The notes under the pieces: generated by a model
Databases searched by the model: none
Seen by the model: only the letters and a program-made list of their open reading frames with translations
Told to the model about the DNA's origin: nothing
Shown: positions 33,908-40,857 of the stretch, piece by piece
Position numbering within the stretch: position 1 is the first letter of the stretch
Layout: every line of letters begins with the position of its first letter
Program-made: the position numbers and the translations under genes
Assembly: GCA_902543405.1 (NCBI GenBank)
Contig: CACBYC010000012.1
Location: 1 to 40,857 of the forward strand
Length of the DNA: 40,857 bases
Direction: 5' to 3'
From: an uncultured Pelagibacteraceae bacterium
Lineage (GTDB): Bacteria; Pseudomonadota; Alphaproteobacteria; Pelagibacterales; Pelagibacteraceae

Positions 33908-34678
33908 ATGAATAAAACTTTAAATTTTTACTTTTTCCATAAAATATTTACATACTTAATAATTTTATTGTTAGTTGAGGGATTATTTCATTTTTACTAT
34001 TATAAAATAAGTCAAATTATTTATTTTATACCTTTTAAAAATCAAACAGGCTTTAACAAATTTATTTGGTCTGAAAATGGTCTAGTTGAATTTTTACAAG
34101 TAATTTTCTTGTTTATGTCAACAATATTTTTAATAAAATTTATAAAAAAAATTTATTATCAATTCAACATTATTCAAAGAATATTTATATTATTGTATTT
34201 ATCTGGAATAGTATATTATTTATTTGAAGAGATATCATGGGGACAGCATTTGTTTGGATGGAGCACACCAGAGATTTTTTCAAATTTAAATCACCAAAAT
34301 GAAACAAATATTCACAATATTTCTAGTATATTTAATGAGCTTCCCAGGAATCTTTTGTTAATTTGGTGCAGTTTGTCTTTTGTTTTAGTAAAAACTCTCA
34401 AAAACAATTTTAATAATTTTAAAAAAATTATCCTACCAAACGATAACATAAAATCAATTTCAATTTTAATATTAATTTTTTTTATACCTAATTTATTAGT
34501 CGAAAAATTAGATCTTGCGCCAGGTCATCCCGCACTTAATGATACTGAAATTTTGTTAAATATTTTTTTTGAAATTATTTCTTTTAATTTTGTGAGGCTT
34601 TCAGAGCTTCAAGAATTATTGTTTAATTTTTATATACTCTGGCATTCTTATTATTTAATAAAGCTTAAGTATAATTAA
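33908..34678 (+). CDS. Polytopic membrane protein of unknown function
   Basis: 256 residues with about six hydrophobic helices (roughly 10-32, 58-82, 88-108, 146-164, 182-200, 234-252). Between helices three and four lies a striking polar-aromatic stretch: FEEISWGQHLFGWSTPEIF, then NHQNETNIHNIS. I recall similar EEISWGQ...NxQxETNxHN blocks in other bacterial membrane proteins without assigned function. The acidic, His and Asn residues near a membrane edge could form a metal or active site; that is a guess. It lies between two tRNA genes with the same direction. No signal peptide cleavage site is evident. Confidence 0.65.
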   Translation: MNKTLNFYFFHKIFTYLIILLLVEGLFHFYYYKISQIIYFIPFKNQTGFNKFIWSENGLVEFLQVIFLFMSTIFLIKFIKKIYYQFNIIQRIFILLYLSGIVYYLFEEISWGQHLFGWSTPEIFSNLNHQNETNIHNISSIFNELPRNLLLIWCSLSFVLVKTLKNNFNNFKKIILPNDNIKSISILILIFFIPNLLVEKLDLAPGHPALNDTEILLNIFFEIISFNFVRLSELQELLFNFYILWHSYYLIKLKYN

Positions 34679-34735
34679 TCAAATGTATTAACTTGATTAT
34701 AAAATAAAAACAAAGTAGAACCATTAATTCTAAAA

Positions 34736-34812
34736 GGGCCTGTAGCTCAGTTGGTTAGAGCAGTACACTCATAATGTATTGGTCCCAGGTTCGAGTCCTG
34801 GCGGGCCCACCA
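34736..34812 (+). tRNA. tRNA with CAT anticodon, probably tRNA-Ile2 (lysidine type), otherwise elongator tRNA-Met
   Basis: Complete cloverleaf: acceptor GGGCCTG/CGGGCCC, D stem GCTC/GAGC with D-loop AGTTGGTTA, anticodon stem GTACA/TGTAT around CTCATAA (CAT), T arm CCAGG-TTCGAGT-CCTGG, discriminator A, encoded CCA. The CAT anticodon alone does not separate initiator Met, elongator Met and Ile2. Initiator features (mismatch at 1-72, three G-C pairs in the anticodon stem) are absent. The GGGCCTG acceptor resembles alphaproteobacterial isoleucine tRNAs, and C4-G69 and C5-G68, known TilS recognition pairs in E. coli, are present, so Ile2 is favoured. Confidence 0.92.
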
Positions 34813-34817
34813 TAAAT

Positions 34818-35408
34818 TTATTTAATTATAAATTCCTCTAAAGATTTAAACAAAGAATTTATATCTCCATTATTGTTTTGAATTATGGATTTAAATTCTT
34901 CCTTTTGTGTTCTAGCCAAACTTAAACCTTCAACTATAAGATCTCTAATTAAAGGCCTGTCTGGGTTTTTTGTATATATTCTCCAATCAATTTTTATTTC
35001 TGGATTTTTAGAAGTTTCTTCTAAGACTGTGTTCACGATTGTATATTTTTCATTTAATTTATTTTCAGAAACTACGTTTATCTTTGGATCGGAGTAATCA
35101 ACTAGTCTACTTGAAAAACTTTTTAAGAAATAACTTTTAAATAATTTTTTATATTTTATTTTTTGATCTTCTGTAAGTGTCTTTCGATACTTACCTAAAG
35201 TATACAATCCAATTCCATTAATATCTACATTTGTATCAGCAATATTATTCAGTTTTATTATTTTGGACTCAACCGGATCTGAGCTTGACAATATTATTGA
35301 AGCTTCATTAACTATTTCAGTTATTAATTGGCTTGGCTCTTTTGCCTCTAAAGGGGTTATAAAAATTGATATTAAAATCAATAAGGAGACTAATTTAATT
35401 TTTAACAT
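34818..35408 (-). CDS. mlaC: MlaC-like phospholipid-binding periplasmic protein (Ttg2D family)
   Basis: 196 residues with an N-terminal signal peptide (LVSLLILISIFITPLEA-K). The mature part matches the MlaC/Ttg2D family: IADTNVDINGIGLYTLGKYRKTLTEDQKIKYKKLFKSYFL, then a strand-rich part with IDWRIYTKNPDRPLIRDLIVEG. In E. coli, MlaC ferries phospholipids across the periplasm between outer-membrane MlaA and the inner-membrane MlaFEDB transporter. It follows mlaA by 6 bp on the same strand; the transporter genes are not in this window. Confidence 0.88.
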   Translation of the reverse strand: MLKIKLVSLLILISIFITPLEAKEPSQLITEIVNEASIILSSSDPVESKIIKLNNIADTNVDINGIGLYTLGKYRKTLTEDQKIKYKKLFKSYFLKSFSSRLVDYSDPKINVVSENKLNEKYTIVNTVLEETSKNPEIKIDWRIYTKNPDRPLIRDLIVEGLSLARTQKEEFKSIIQNNNGDINSLFKSLEEFIIK

Positions 35409-35414
35409 TAATAA

Positions 35415-36218
35415 TTATTGGTTGTCTATTTCTTCCCAATCATCATCACTCATTGTTTCTGTAGTCTCTTCGAGATTTAATATTTTTCTTTTTCTATCCT
35501 GTAAATAAAGACTTCTAATTGATGCGTAAAGATCTAATGAATTATTTTCAAGGCTTTCAAACGCTTCTAAATTTTTTGCTCTAAAATCAACCCCTGTGGT
35601 CAATCTAGAATAATAATAATCAGAATTTTCAAAGTATTTAGTATTATTTGATATTGTTACATTATACCATGCATCACCACCTGAAAAATTAACTATTGAT
35701 CCCAATGAATCTCTTACAGTTGTAGGTCCAAGAACAGGAAGTACAAAATAACACCCCTCTTTAACCCCCCAAGTTCCCAAGGTTTGACCGTAATCTTCTT
35801 TTTTAAGCTTATTTAATCCATAATAAGATGCAACATCAAAAATTCCTGCTATGCCAAGAGTTGAATTAATTGAGAATCTTAAAGTATTAATTCCTGCCTC
35901 TTTAAGTTCTCCTTGCAAAATGTTATTTGGTATTGTTATTACATTTGTTAGATTACTTAAAGCGTTACTAGTTCCAGATCTAATTGGCTTTGGAAGATGT
36001 CTATATCCTTTGGCGATAGGTTTAAAAAAAATTTTATCTAATCCTTGATTGAACGCAAATATACCTCTATTCACGGTTTCAAAACAATCTTTTACCTCAG
36101 CGCTTTGTTCTTTAACTTTACTATTAATCTCTAAAGTACCATCTGATCCTGCATGGGTACTTAAAATCATCATTTGAGAAATTATTGTAATTATAAATAC
36201 TTTTAAAATCTTTTCCAT
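35415..36218 (-). CDS. mlaA: MlaA (VacJ)-like outer-membrane lipid asymmetry protein, without a lipobox
   Basis: About 267 residues from the ATG at 36218 (another ATG is three codons upstream). A signal peptide is present (EKILKVFIITIISQMMILSTHA-G), but no Cys follows it, so this is not an obvious lipoprotein, unlike E. coli MlaA. Family motifs are clear: CFETVNRGIFAFNQGLDKIFFKPIAKGY, NALSNLTNVITIPNNILQG, TLGIAGIFDVASYYGL, YGQTLGTWGV, YFVLPVLGPTTVRDS. It removes stray phospholipids from the outer leaflet of the outer membrane. The C-terminal tail is acidic. Paired with mlaC. Confidence 0.88.
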   Translation of the reverse strand: MEKILKVFIITIISQMMILSTHAGSDGTLEINSKVKEQSAEVKDCFETVNRGIFAFNQGLDKIFFKPIAKGYRHLPKPIRSGTSNALSNLTNVITIPNNILQGELKEAGINTLRFSINSTLGIAGIFDVASYYGLNKLKKEDYGQTLGTWGVKEGCYFVLPVLGPTTVRDSLGSIVNFSGGDAWYNVTISNNTKYFENSDYYYSRLTTGVDFRAKNLEAFESLENNSLDLYASIRSLYLQDRKRKILNLEETTETMSDDDWEEIDNQ

Positions 36219-36294
36219 TATTGTCATTTATATTATATCTTCTATTTATTTAAAGATTTAATTGTTTGAAATAATGCAGAAAAATGTTGAAAAA

Positions 36295-37008
36295 ATGACC
36301 TTTAATTATTCACCTAATTTTGATCTCAAAAAAAGAGATAAAAACAAAATAAAGTATATAATTTATCACTATACAGGAATGAAAAATGATAAATTAGCAA
36401 TTAAAAAATTAACTAGTCTTAGTTCTAATGTAAGTTGTCATTATTATATAAATGCATACGGAAAAATTATTCAAATGGTTCCAGATTTATATGTTGCGTG
36501 GCATGCAGGAAAATCAAATTGGAGTAATCATAAATCCTTAAATCGCAATTCAATTGGTATTGAAATATCTAATCCTGGTAATGAATATGGTTACAGAAAA
36601 TTCAGTAATAATCAAATAAAATCTTTAATTAAAATTTCAAAAATATTAATTAAAAAATATGGTATAGATAAAAATAAAATATTAGGCCATTCAGATATAG
36701 CTCCTTTAAGAAAAATAGATCCAGGAGAAAAATTTCCTTGGAAATTTTTAAGCAAAAAAAAAATTGGGTTCTGGCACAATATCAATTCTAAAAAACTTAA
36801 ATCATATAGGGAGAAAAATTCTGAGGAAAATTTAAGTGAATTTACAAATAATTTAAAAAAAATAGGTTACAATATTCAATGCTCTAATTTGAATGAACTA
36901 AAAAAAATTATTAAAGTTTTTCAAATGAGATTTAGACCTGAGCTAATAAATGGAAAATTAGATCTTGAGTGCTTCAATATCTCAAAATCCCTTAATAATA
37001 TTAAATAA
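36295..37008 (+). CDS. N-acetylmuramoyl-L-alanine amidase, AmiD-type (Amidase_2 fold)
   Basis: 237 residues from the ATG at 36295, where FNYSPNFDLKKRD matches family N-termini; an ATG at 36274 and a TTG at 36262 lie upstream in frame. Zinc ligands appear in IIYHYTGM (His) and ILGHSDIAPLRKIDPGEKFPW (His, later Asp), with YVAWHAGKSNW and NSIGIEISNPG between them. A short C-terminal peptidoglycan-binding-like segment (NELKKIIKVFQMRFRPELING) is present. No signal peptide is seen, so it may act on recycled anhydro-muropeptides in the cytosol, or leave the cell another way. It precedes rnpB and mraZ, an order found in other alphaproteobacteria. Confidence 0.88.
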   Translation: MTFNYSPNFDLKKRDKNKIKYIIYHYTGMKNDKLAIKKLTSLSSNVSCHYYINAYGKIIQMVPDLYVAWHAGKSNWSNHKSLNRNSIGIEISNPGNEYGYRKFSNNQIKSLIKISKILIKKYGIDKNKILGHSDIAPLRKIDPGEKFPWKFLSKKKIGFWHNINSKKLKSYREKNSEENLSEFTNNLKKIGYNIQCSNLNELKKIIKVFQMRFRPELINGKLDLECFNISKSLNNIK

Positions 37009-37047
37009 TAATTCATTGAATTATATTAAAAAATTTATATTGTTCTA

Positions 37048-37407
37048 TTGCCAGATAAATGACTTATCGCTTTAATTTATTAAAGAGGAAAGTCCGGGCT
37101 CTACAAAGACACAGTGCCAGTTAACGGCTGGCGGGGGTGACCCTAGGGATAGTGCCACAGAAAATAAACCGCCTTATCAAGGCAAGGGTGAAAAGGTGTG
37201 GTAAGAGCACACCGGCTATGTTGGTAACAGCTAGCGCATGGAAAACCCCACTGAGAGCAAGACTGAGTAGAGATGACACAGTTAGAAATAACAAAAAGCA
37301 GTCTTTGGCTAGTCATCTGGGTTAGTTGCTTGAACCTTAAAGTGATTTGAGGTCTAGAGAAATGATAAGTTTAAATGACAGAACCCGGCTTATATTTTAT
37401 CTGGCAA
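37048..37407 (+). ncRNA. rnpB: RNase P RNA (class A)
   Basis: The ends pair as helix P1: TTGCCAGATAAA (37048-37059) with TTTATCTGGCAA (37396-37407). Conserved blocks are in order: GAGGAAAGTCCGGGCTC near the 5' end, AACGGCTGGCGGGGGTGACC, AGGGATAGTGCCACAGAAA, AAGGGTGAAAAGGTGTGGTAAGAGCACACCG, and near the 3' end ACAGAACCCGGCTTATA. About 360 nt, typical bacterial class A. It is the catalytic RNA that trims tRNA 5' ends. Ends are set by P1 and may be off by a few bases. Confidence 0.96.
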
Positions 37408-37517
37408 ACTCATAAACTATTAATTCTTTTATCTTAATAAATAAAATTATTATTTCTAATTTATTACATTGTAGAAATTTAGAACAAATCAAGAATACCT
37501 GACTATAATATTAGGTA

Positions 37518-37546
37518 TTGACGATTTAATTTTAAACCCATATTAT
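37518..37546 (+). promoter_or_regulatory. Sigma-70-type promoter of mraZ
   Basis: TTGACG (37518-37523) and TATTAT (37541-37546) are separated by exactly 17 bases, predicting a transcript start near 37553 and a short leader before the mraZ ATG at 37580. A second, weaker candidate TATAAT lies at 37504-37509. The -10 falls between the first two repeats of the MraZ-type operator, which supports this promoter as the regulated one. Confidence 0.6.
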
Positions 37547-37560
37547 CCCATAATATCCCA
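37537..37560 (-). promoter_or_regulatory. MraZ-type operator: three TGGG repeats at 10-bp spacing
   Basis: CCCA occurs at 37537-37540, 37547-37550 and 37557-37560; on the minus strand this is TGGG repeated three times with a 10-bp period. MraZ of E. coli binds TGGGN direct repeats with 5-base spacers (10-bp period) upstream of its own operon, so this fits autoregulation. The repeats straddle the -10 element, suggesting repression by blocking polymerase. Their orientation relative to mraZ appears reversed from the E. coli arrangement as I remember it. Confidence 0.7.
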
Positions 37561-37579
37561 AATATGGAATTTATGGATT

Positions 37580-38035
37580 ATGTTTTTATCTACTTACGAA
37601 AACAAATTAGACAAAAAAGGAAGGGTGTCAGTGCCTGCTAGTTTTAGAAGCTATCTTTCTAATATGGGATACAATGGAATCGTATGTTTTCCATCATTTA
37701 ATAATCAATCAATTGAGGCTTGGCCTCAAGATAGAATTGAAAAAATTTCAAATGCAATAGACACTTTAAATCCATTTGAGGATAAGAAAGATTATTTTGC
37801 AACCTCAATATTATCAGAAAGTATTAACTTACAATTTGATAGCGAGGGAAGAATTCTCATTACAGAAAAACTATTAAGACATGCAAAAATAAAAAATAGC
37901 ATGTTGTTTGTTGGTCAGGGAAAAACCTTCCAAATATGGGAACCAACAAGTTTTGAAAAATTTAGGGTCACTGCAAGAAAAAAATCTAACATTAATAGAG
38001 CTAACCTTAAATGGGAGCAAAAACTTAATAACTAA
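37580..38035 (+). CDS. mraZ: Transcriptional regulator MraZ
   Basis: 151 residues, the family's usual length. Two AbrB-like repeats: the first at YENKLDKKGRVSVPASFRSYL, the second at INLQFDSEGRILITEKLLRHAKI, each with the D-x-K/E-GR-hhhP/hhhT pattern; FVGQGKTFQIWEP follows. MraZ forms a ring that binds repeated TGGG boxes and represses its own division/cell-wall operon. The operator just upstream fits. Downstream, after 10 bp, comes ftsZ instead of the expected rsmH. Confidence 0.95.
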   Translation: MFLSTYENKLDKKGRVSVPASFRSYLSNMGYNGIVCFPSFNNQSIEAWPQDRIEKISNAIDTLNPFEDKKDYFATSILSESINLQFDSEGRILITEKLLRHAKIKNSMLFVGQGKTFQIWEPTSFEKFRVTARKKSNINRANLKWEQKLNN

Positions 38036-38045
38036 CGGGGGATAA

Positions 38046-39509
38046 ATGACAATTAATTTTAAGGCACCAGATATAAAAGAGTTGAAACCAAGAATATTAG
38101 TTCTTGGGATTGGAGGAGCAGGAGGTAATGCAATTAATGGAATGATAGAGTCAGGTTTACAAGGAGTAGAGTTTATAGCTGTAAATACTGATGCTCAAGA
38201 TTTAAGACTAAGCCATGCACAAACCAAAATCCAGATGGGATTAAATTTAACAAAAGGATTAGGTGCTGGAGCAAAATTAGATATAGGTGAAGCCGCTGCT
38301 GATGAGTCCTTAAATGAAATTGTTAATGTTCTTCAAGGGGCTAATATGGTTTTCATTACCGCAGGAATGGGTGGTGGAACTGGAACTGGTGCTGCTCATG
38401 TTATTGCTCGTGCTGCTAAAGAATTAAATATTCTAACGATTGGAGTTATTACCCTACCTTTCTTATATGAAGGTCCTTCAAGAATGAGAAAAGCAAATCA
38501 AGGTCTTGAGGAATTAAGAAAACATGTAGATACAATAATTGTAGTTCCAAATCAAAATTTATTCAAAATTGCAAGTGAGCAAACTACATTTGAAGAGTCG
38601 TTTTTGCTATCTAATGATGTATTAAAGCATGGAGTTCAAAGTATCACTGACCTCATGGTAAGACCTGGTTTAATAAATTTAGATTTTGCTGATGTTGAAA
38701 CAGTTATGAGTTCAATGGGTAAGGCCATGATGGGTACTGGTCAGGCGGAAGGCGAAGGTAGAGCAGTTAAAGCTGCAGAGATGGCTATAAGCAATCCTCT
38801 TATAGATGACTACACATTAAAAGGAGCTAAAGGTTTACTAGTCAACATTACTGGTGGCAAGGATCTTAAACTTTTTGAAGTAGACGAAGCTGTTAATAAA
38901 GTAAGAGCTGAAGTAGATCCAGAAGCAGAATTAATAATTGGAGCAATTACAGATGAGAATCTTGATGGTTTAATGAGAGTTTCAATCGTAGCGACTTCTT
39001 TAGATGGGCAACAACCAGAGCCTAAATCAGTGATCAATATGGTTCACAGAATACAAAATAGAAATCCTGGATACTCTGATTTTTCTAATACTGGCTCTTC
39101 TCAAGCGTTTACATTCTCTAACCAAAACAGCTCAATCATGACTAATGGGGCAAATGCTCTTAAAATAGAAGAAGAGATTAAAGCTGAAACTGGGAGTGAA
39201 GCAACATCTGAAATTAATAATTCAGAAGACTTAGAAAATTCGACAAATCTTGAGGAGGAATCTAATATCTTAGAGAATGAAGTATCTACAGTCTCTGAAC
39301 AATCTTTCGAAACAGATGAAAACAACCCTTCTCCTTCAAACGGATTAGAGAACTTTAATTTTGATGAGGAAACACCCGAGCTTTTTAATTCTGATGGATC
39401 AACTAATGAAACTGAGGAAGAAAATTCTTTATCAACAGAAACAAGTTCAACAGTAGAAGAAGAAGACGATTTAGAAATACCAGCATTTTTGAGAAGACAA
39501 AAAAATTAA
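38046..39509 (+). CDS. ftsZ: Cell division protein FtsZ
   Basis: 487 residues. Tubulin-fold GTP-binding parts are intact: [24 protein letters not shown], the signature [15 protein letters not shown], and the T7 loop [20 protein letters not shown] with its catalytic acid. Residues from about 345 to 475 form a long, acidic, Ser/Asn/Glu-rich linker, and the last residues, [11 protein letters not shown], are the conserved C-terminal peptide that binds FtsA and other partners. A very strong ribosome site (CGGGGGATAAATG) stands before it, consistent with high expression. It is placed between mraZ and rsmH, not at the end of the dcw cluster. Confidence 0.97.
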   Translation: MTINFKAPDIKELKPRILVLGIGGAGGNAINGMIESGLQGVEFIAVNTDAQDLRLSHAQTKIQMGLNLTKGLGAGAKLDIGEAAADESLNEIVNVLQGANMVFITAGMGGGTGTGAAHVIARAAKELNILTIGVITLPFLYEGPSRMRKANQGLEELRKHVDTIIVVPNQNLFKIASEQTTFEESFLLSNDVLKHGVQSITDLMVRPGLINLDFADVETVMSSMGKAMMGTGQAEGEGRAVKAAEMAISNPLIDDYTLKGAKGLLVNITGGKDLKLFEVDEAVNKVRAEVDPEAELIIGAITDENLDGLMRVSIVATSLDGQQPEPKSVINMVHRIQNRNPGYSDFSNTGSSQAFTFSNQNSSIMTNGANALKIEEEIKAETGSEATSEINNSEDLENSTNLEEESNILENEVSTVSEQSFETDENNPSPSNGLENFNFDEETPELFNSDGSTNETEEENSLSTETSSTVEEEDDLEIPAFLRRQKN

Positions 39510-39527
39510 TGGTCTTCAATAAAATAA

Positions 39528-40523
39528 ATGAATGCCACCATAAATCTGGAAAAAAAACATTTTCCAGTTCTGCTAAATGAATTAATTAGCATTATTTCCC
39601 CTCTTTATGGTGGCACATTTATTGATTGTACCTTTGGTCAAGGTGGATATTCAGAAAAAATTCTTGAGAGTAAACAAAACAATATTATTGCGCTAGATAG
39701 AGACAAAGATGTCTTAAGCAACACATTGAAATTCCAAAAAAAATATAACAAAAGATTTAAATTTTATAATCTTAAATTTTCCCAATTAGATCAAATCAAA
39801 TTAAAAAATCATAAAATAAAAGGAATAATTTTTGATTTAGGATATTCACTCAACCAAATTAAAAATTCACAAAAAGGTTTATCATTTTCTGATAAAGGAA
39901 AGCTTAATATGAGAATGGGTTTAAATGAGTTTTCAGCAAATGAGATTATATCCAATATGGGTGAAAATAATCTTGCTAAAGTATTTAAAGTATTTGGCGA
40001 TGAAAAATATTCAAAAAAAATAGCAAAAAAAATTGTAGAAAAAAGAAAAGGTAAAATTATTAATACAGAAGATTTAGTTCAAATTATAGATAATGTTAAA
40101 AAATATCAAAAAACAAAAATACACAATTCCACTAAAGTTTTTCAAGCTCTTAGAATTTTAGTAAATAATGAAATTAGTGAATTAATAAATGGCTTGATTA
40201 ACTCATTTAATTTAATTCCCACAGGTGGCATAATAGCTGTAGTTAGTTTTCACTCGATAGAGGACAGAATCGTTAAATTTTTTTTTAAACACTATTCTGA
40301 GCAAAAAAATTCCTCAAGATATTTACCTGAAACAGAGGTTTCAGATAGATGCTTTAAATTAATTAATAAAAAACCTATTCTACCAAGCTTGAGCGAGATA
40401 AGGCAAAACCCACCCTCAAGATCAGCTAAATTAAGGTATGGAATCAAAACTAATGATAAATGTGATTTTAGTGAATTAAGAGAAAAATTTAACAATTTAA
40501 TTAATGTTGAGGATCTGAGATAA
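39528..40523 (+). CDS. rsmH: 16S rRNA (cytosine1402-N4)-methyltransferase
   Basis: 331 residues, family-typical (formerly MraW). HFPVLLNELI opens the protein; the SAM-binding motif is GGTFIDCTFGQGGYSEKIL with IIALDRDKDVL. Also seen are IIFDLGYSLNQIKNSQKGLSF, LNMRMG, the helical insert with FQALRILVNNEI, VVSFHSIEDRIVKFFF and NPPSRSAKLRYGI near the end. It methylates C1402 in the 16S decoding centre. It starts 18 bases after ftsZ and is followed four bases later by ftsL. Confidence 0.96.
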   Translation: MNATINLEKKHFPVLLNELISIISPLYGGTFIDCTFGQGGYSEKILESKQNNIIALDRDKDVLSNTLKFQKKYNKRFKFYNLKFSQLDQIKLKNHKIKGIIFDLGYSLNQIKNSQKGLSFSDKGKLNMRMGLNEFSANEIISNMGENNLAKVFKVFGDEKYSKKIAKKIVEKRKGKIINTEDLVQIIDNVKKYQKTKIHNSTKVFQALRILVNNEISELINGLINSFNLIPTGGIIAVVSFHSIEDRIVKFFFKHYSEQKNSSRYLPETEVSDRCFKLINKKPILPSLSEIRQNPPSRSAKLRYGIKTNDKCDFSELREKFNNLINVEDLR

Positions 40524-40527
40524 TTTT

Positions 40528-40833
40528 ATGAAAAAATTGTTTTTTTTTACACCTATAATTTTTTTAATATTTGCAACAACTCTAACTAAAAACTCAACAA
40601 AAAAAATTGATAAAGAAATTTTTCAATTAAAAGAAAATATTAGGATATTAGAAGATCGTTATGAACTAACTTTACTTGATTATAGTATTTTAACTTCACC
40701 AAAAAAACTAATGGATTATCAACAATTTTTATTTGAGGATAAACTTATTCAAAAGAAAATAGAAAATCTCAGCACAATTGAATTTTTAGGTGATAAATTA
40801 AAAATTAGTAATATGGTTAAAATTGATGAGTGA
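40528..40833 (+). CDS. ftsL: FtsL-like cell division protein
   Basis: 101 residues. One N-terminal membrane helix (KLFFFTPIIFLIFATTLT), then a periplasmic coiled coil (KIDKEIFQLKENIRILEDRYELT) and the alphaproteobacterial FtsL-like motif LDYSILTSPKKLMDYQ, comparable to the common W/YSYLTSPERLQ. FtsL forms a complex with FtsB and FtsQ that activates septal wall synthesis. FtsL sequences are poorly conserved, so the call rests on architecture, this motif and position after rsmH. Its last 8 bases overlap the next gene's start. Confidence 0.82.
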   Translation: MKKLFFFTPIIFLIFATTLTKNSTKKIDKEIFQLKENIRILEDRYELTLLDYSILTSPKKLMDYQQFLFEDKLIQKKIENLSTIEFLGDKLKISNMVKIDE

Positions 40834-40857
40834 ATTGGATAATCACTCACAAAATTA
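40826..40857 (+). CDS. Start of the next gene, probably ftsI (3' truncated by window edge)
   Basis: An ATG at 40826 opens a frame that runs to the window end, encoding MSELDNHSQN. It overlaps the ftsL stop by 8 bases (ATGAGTGA), a coupling typical here. In the dcw cluster ftsI (septal transpeptidase PBP3) follows ftsL, so that is the expected product, but ten residues cannot show it. Confidence 0.4.
   Translation, partial: MSELDNHSQN

Noticed and set aside
37137-37325. Open frame of 62 codons on the + strand
   Set aside because: It lies wholly inside the RNase P RNA gene, whose conserved blocks and P1 pairing are clear; the frame is a by-product of that RNA's base composition.

Overview
The window reads as an AT-rich, tightly packed alphaproteobacterial chromosome, most likely SAR11 (Pelagibacterales). 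The evidence is the very low GC, the Lys/Asn/Ile-rich proteins, near-zero intergenic space, frequent 1-24 bp gene overlaps and alphaproteobacterial-type gene orders (amidase-rnpB-mraZ-rsmH-ftsL; petBC; yqeY-dnaG-rpoD divergent from carAB). There are no insertion sequences, phage genes, CRISPR arrays or rRNA genes. This is core genome, not a mobile island.

Layout. (1) 1-1397 (+): 3' end of cytochrome b and all of cytochrome c1. (2) 1374-7345 (-): a long run read lgt, midA-like, pgeF, prs, rplY, pth, ychF. (3) 7396-7638 (+): a UbiK/YqiC-type gene. (4) 7619-10023 (-): overlapping marR/petP-like, OmpR-type regulator and sensor kinase. (5) 10085-10966 (+): ilvE. (6) 10963-17614 (-): uvrB, a pteridine-reductase-like SDR, a secreted alpha/beta hydrolase, folB, uvrC, pgsA, almost all overlapping. 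(7) 17651-18838 (+): aspartate-type aminotransferase. (8) 18830-21219 (-): trxB, a PsiE-family membrane protein, an NAD(P)-dependent epimerase/reductase. (9) 21240-25124: an ELM1-family protein and a 2OG-Fe(II) oxygenase-like protein (+), an Anbu proteasome-like peptidase (-), and a divergent circularly permuted ATP-grasp protein (+). (10) 25121-29516 (-): carA-carB. (11) 29640-33780 (+): yqeY, dnaG, rpoD. (12) 33782-34812: an aberrant tRNA-Val(GAC), an unknown polytopic membrane protein, and a CAT-anticodon tRNA. (13) 34818-36218 (-): mlaA-mlaC. (14) 36295-40857 (+): amidase, RNase P RNA, mraZ, ftsZ, rsmH, ftsL and the first codons of a probable ftsI.

The most interesting points are these: a tRNA-Val whose elbow nucleotides are changed in a seemingly coordinated way; a primase that has lost three of four zinc ligands; a reduced Anbu/ATP-grasp locus without its usual alpha-E and transglutaminase partners; ftsZ placed between mraZ and rsmH behind a clear MraZ-type operator overlapping a promoter; and tail-to-tail overlap at every directly convergent gene pair. 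I do not see an unmistakable new multi-gene system. The Anbu/ATP-grasp/2OG-oxygenase/ELM1 neighbourhood is the best candidate for one. All assignments come from reading motifs and gene order; no database search was run.
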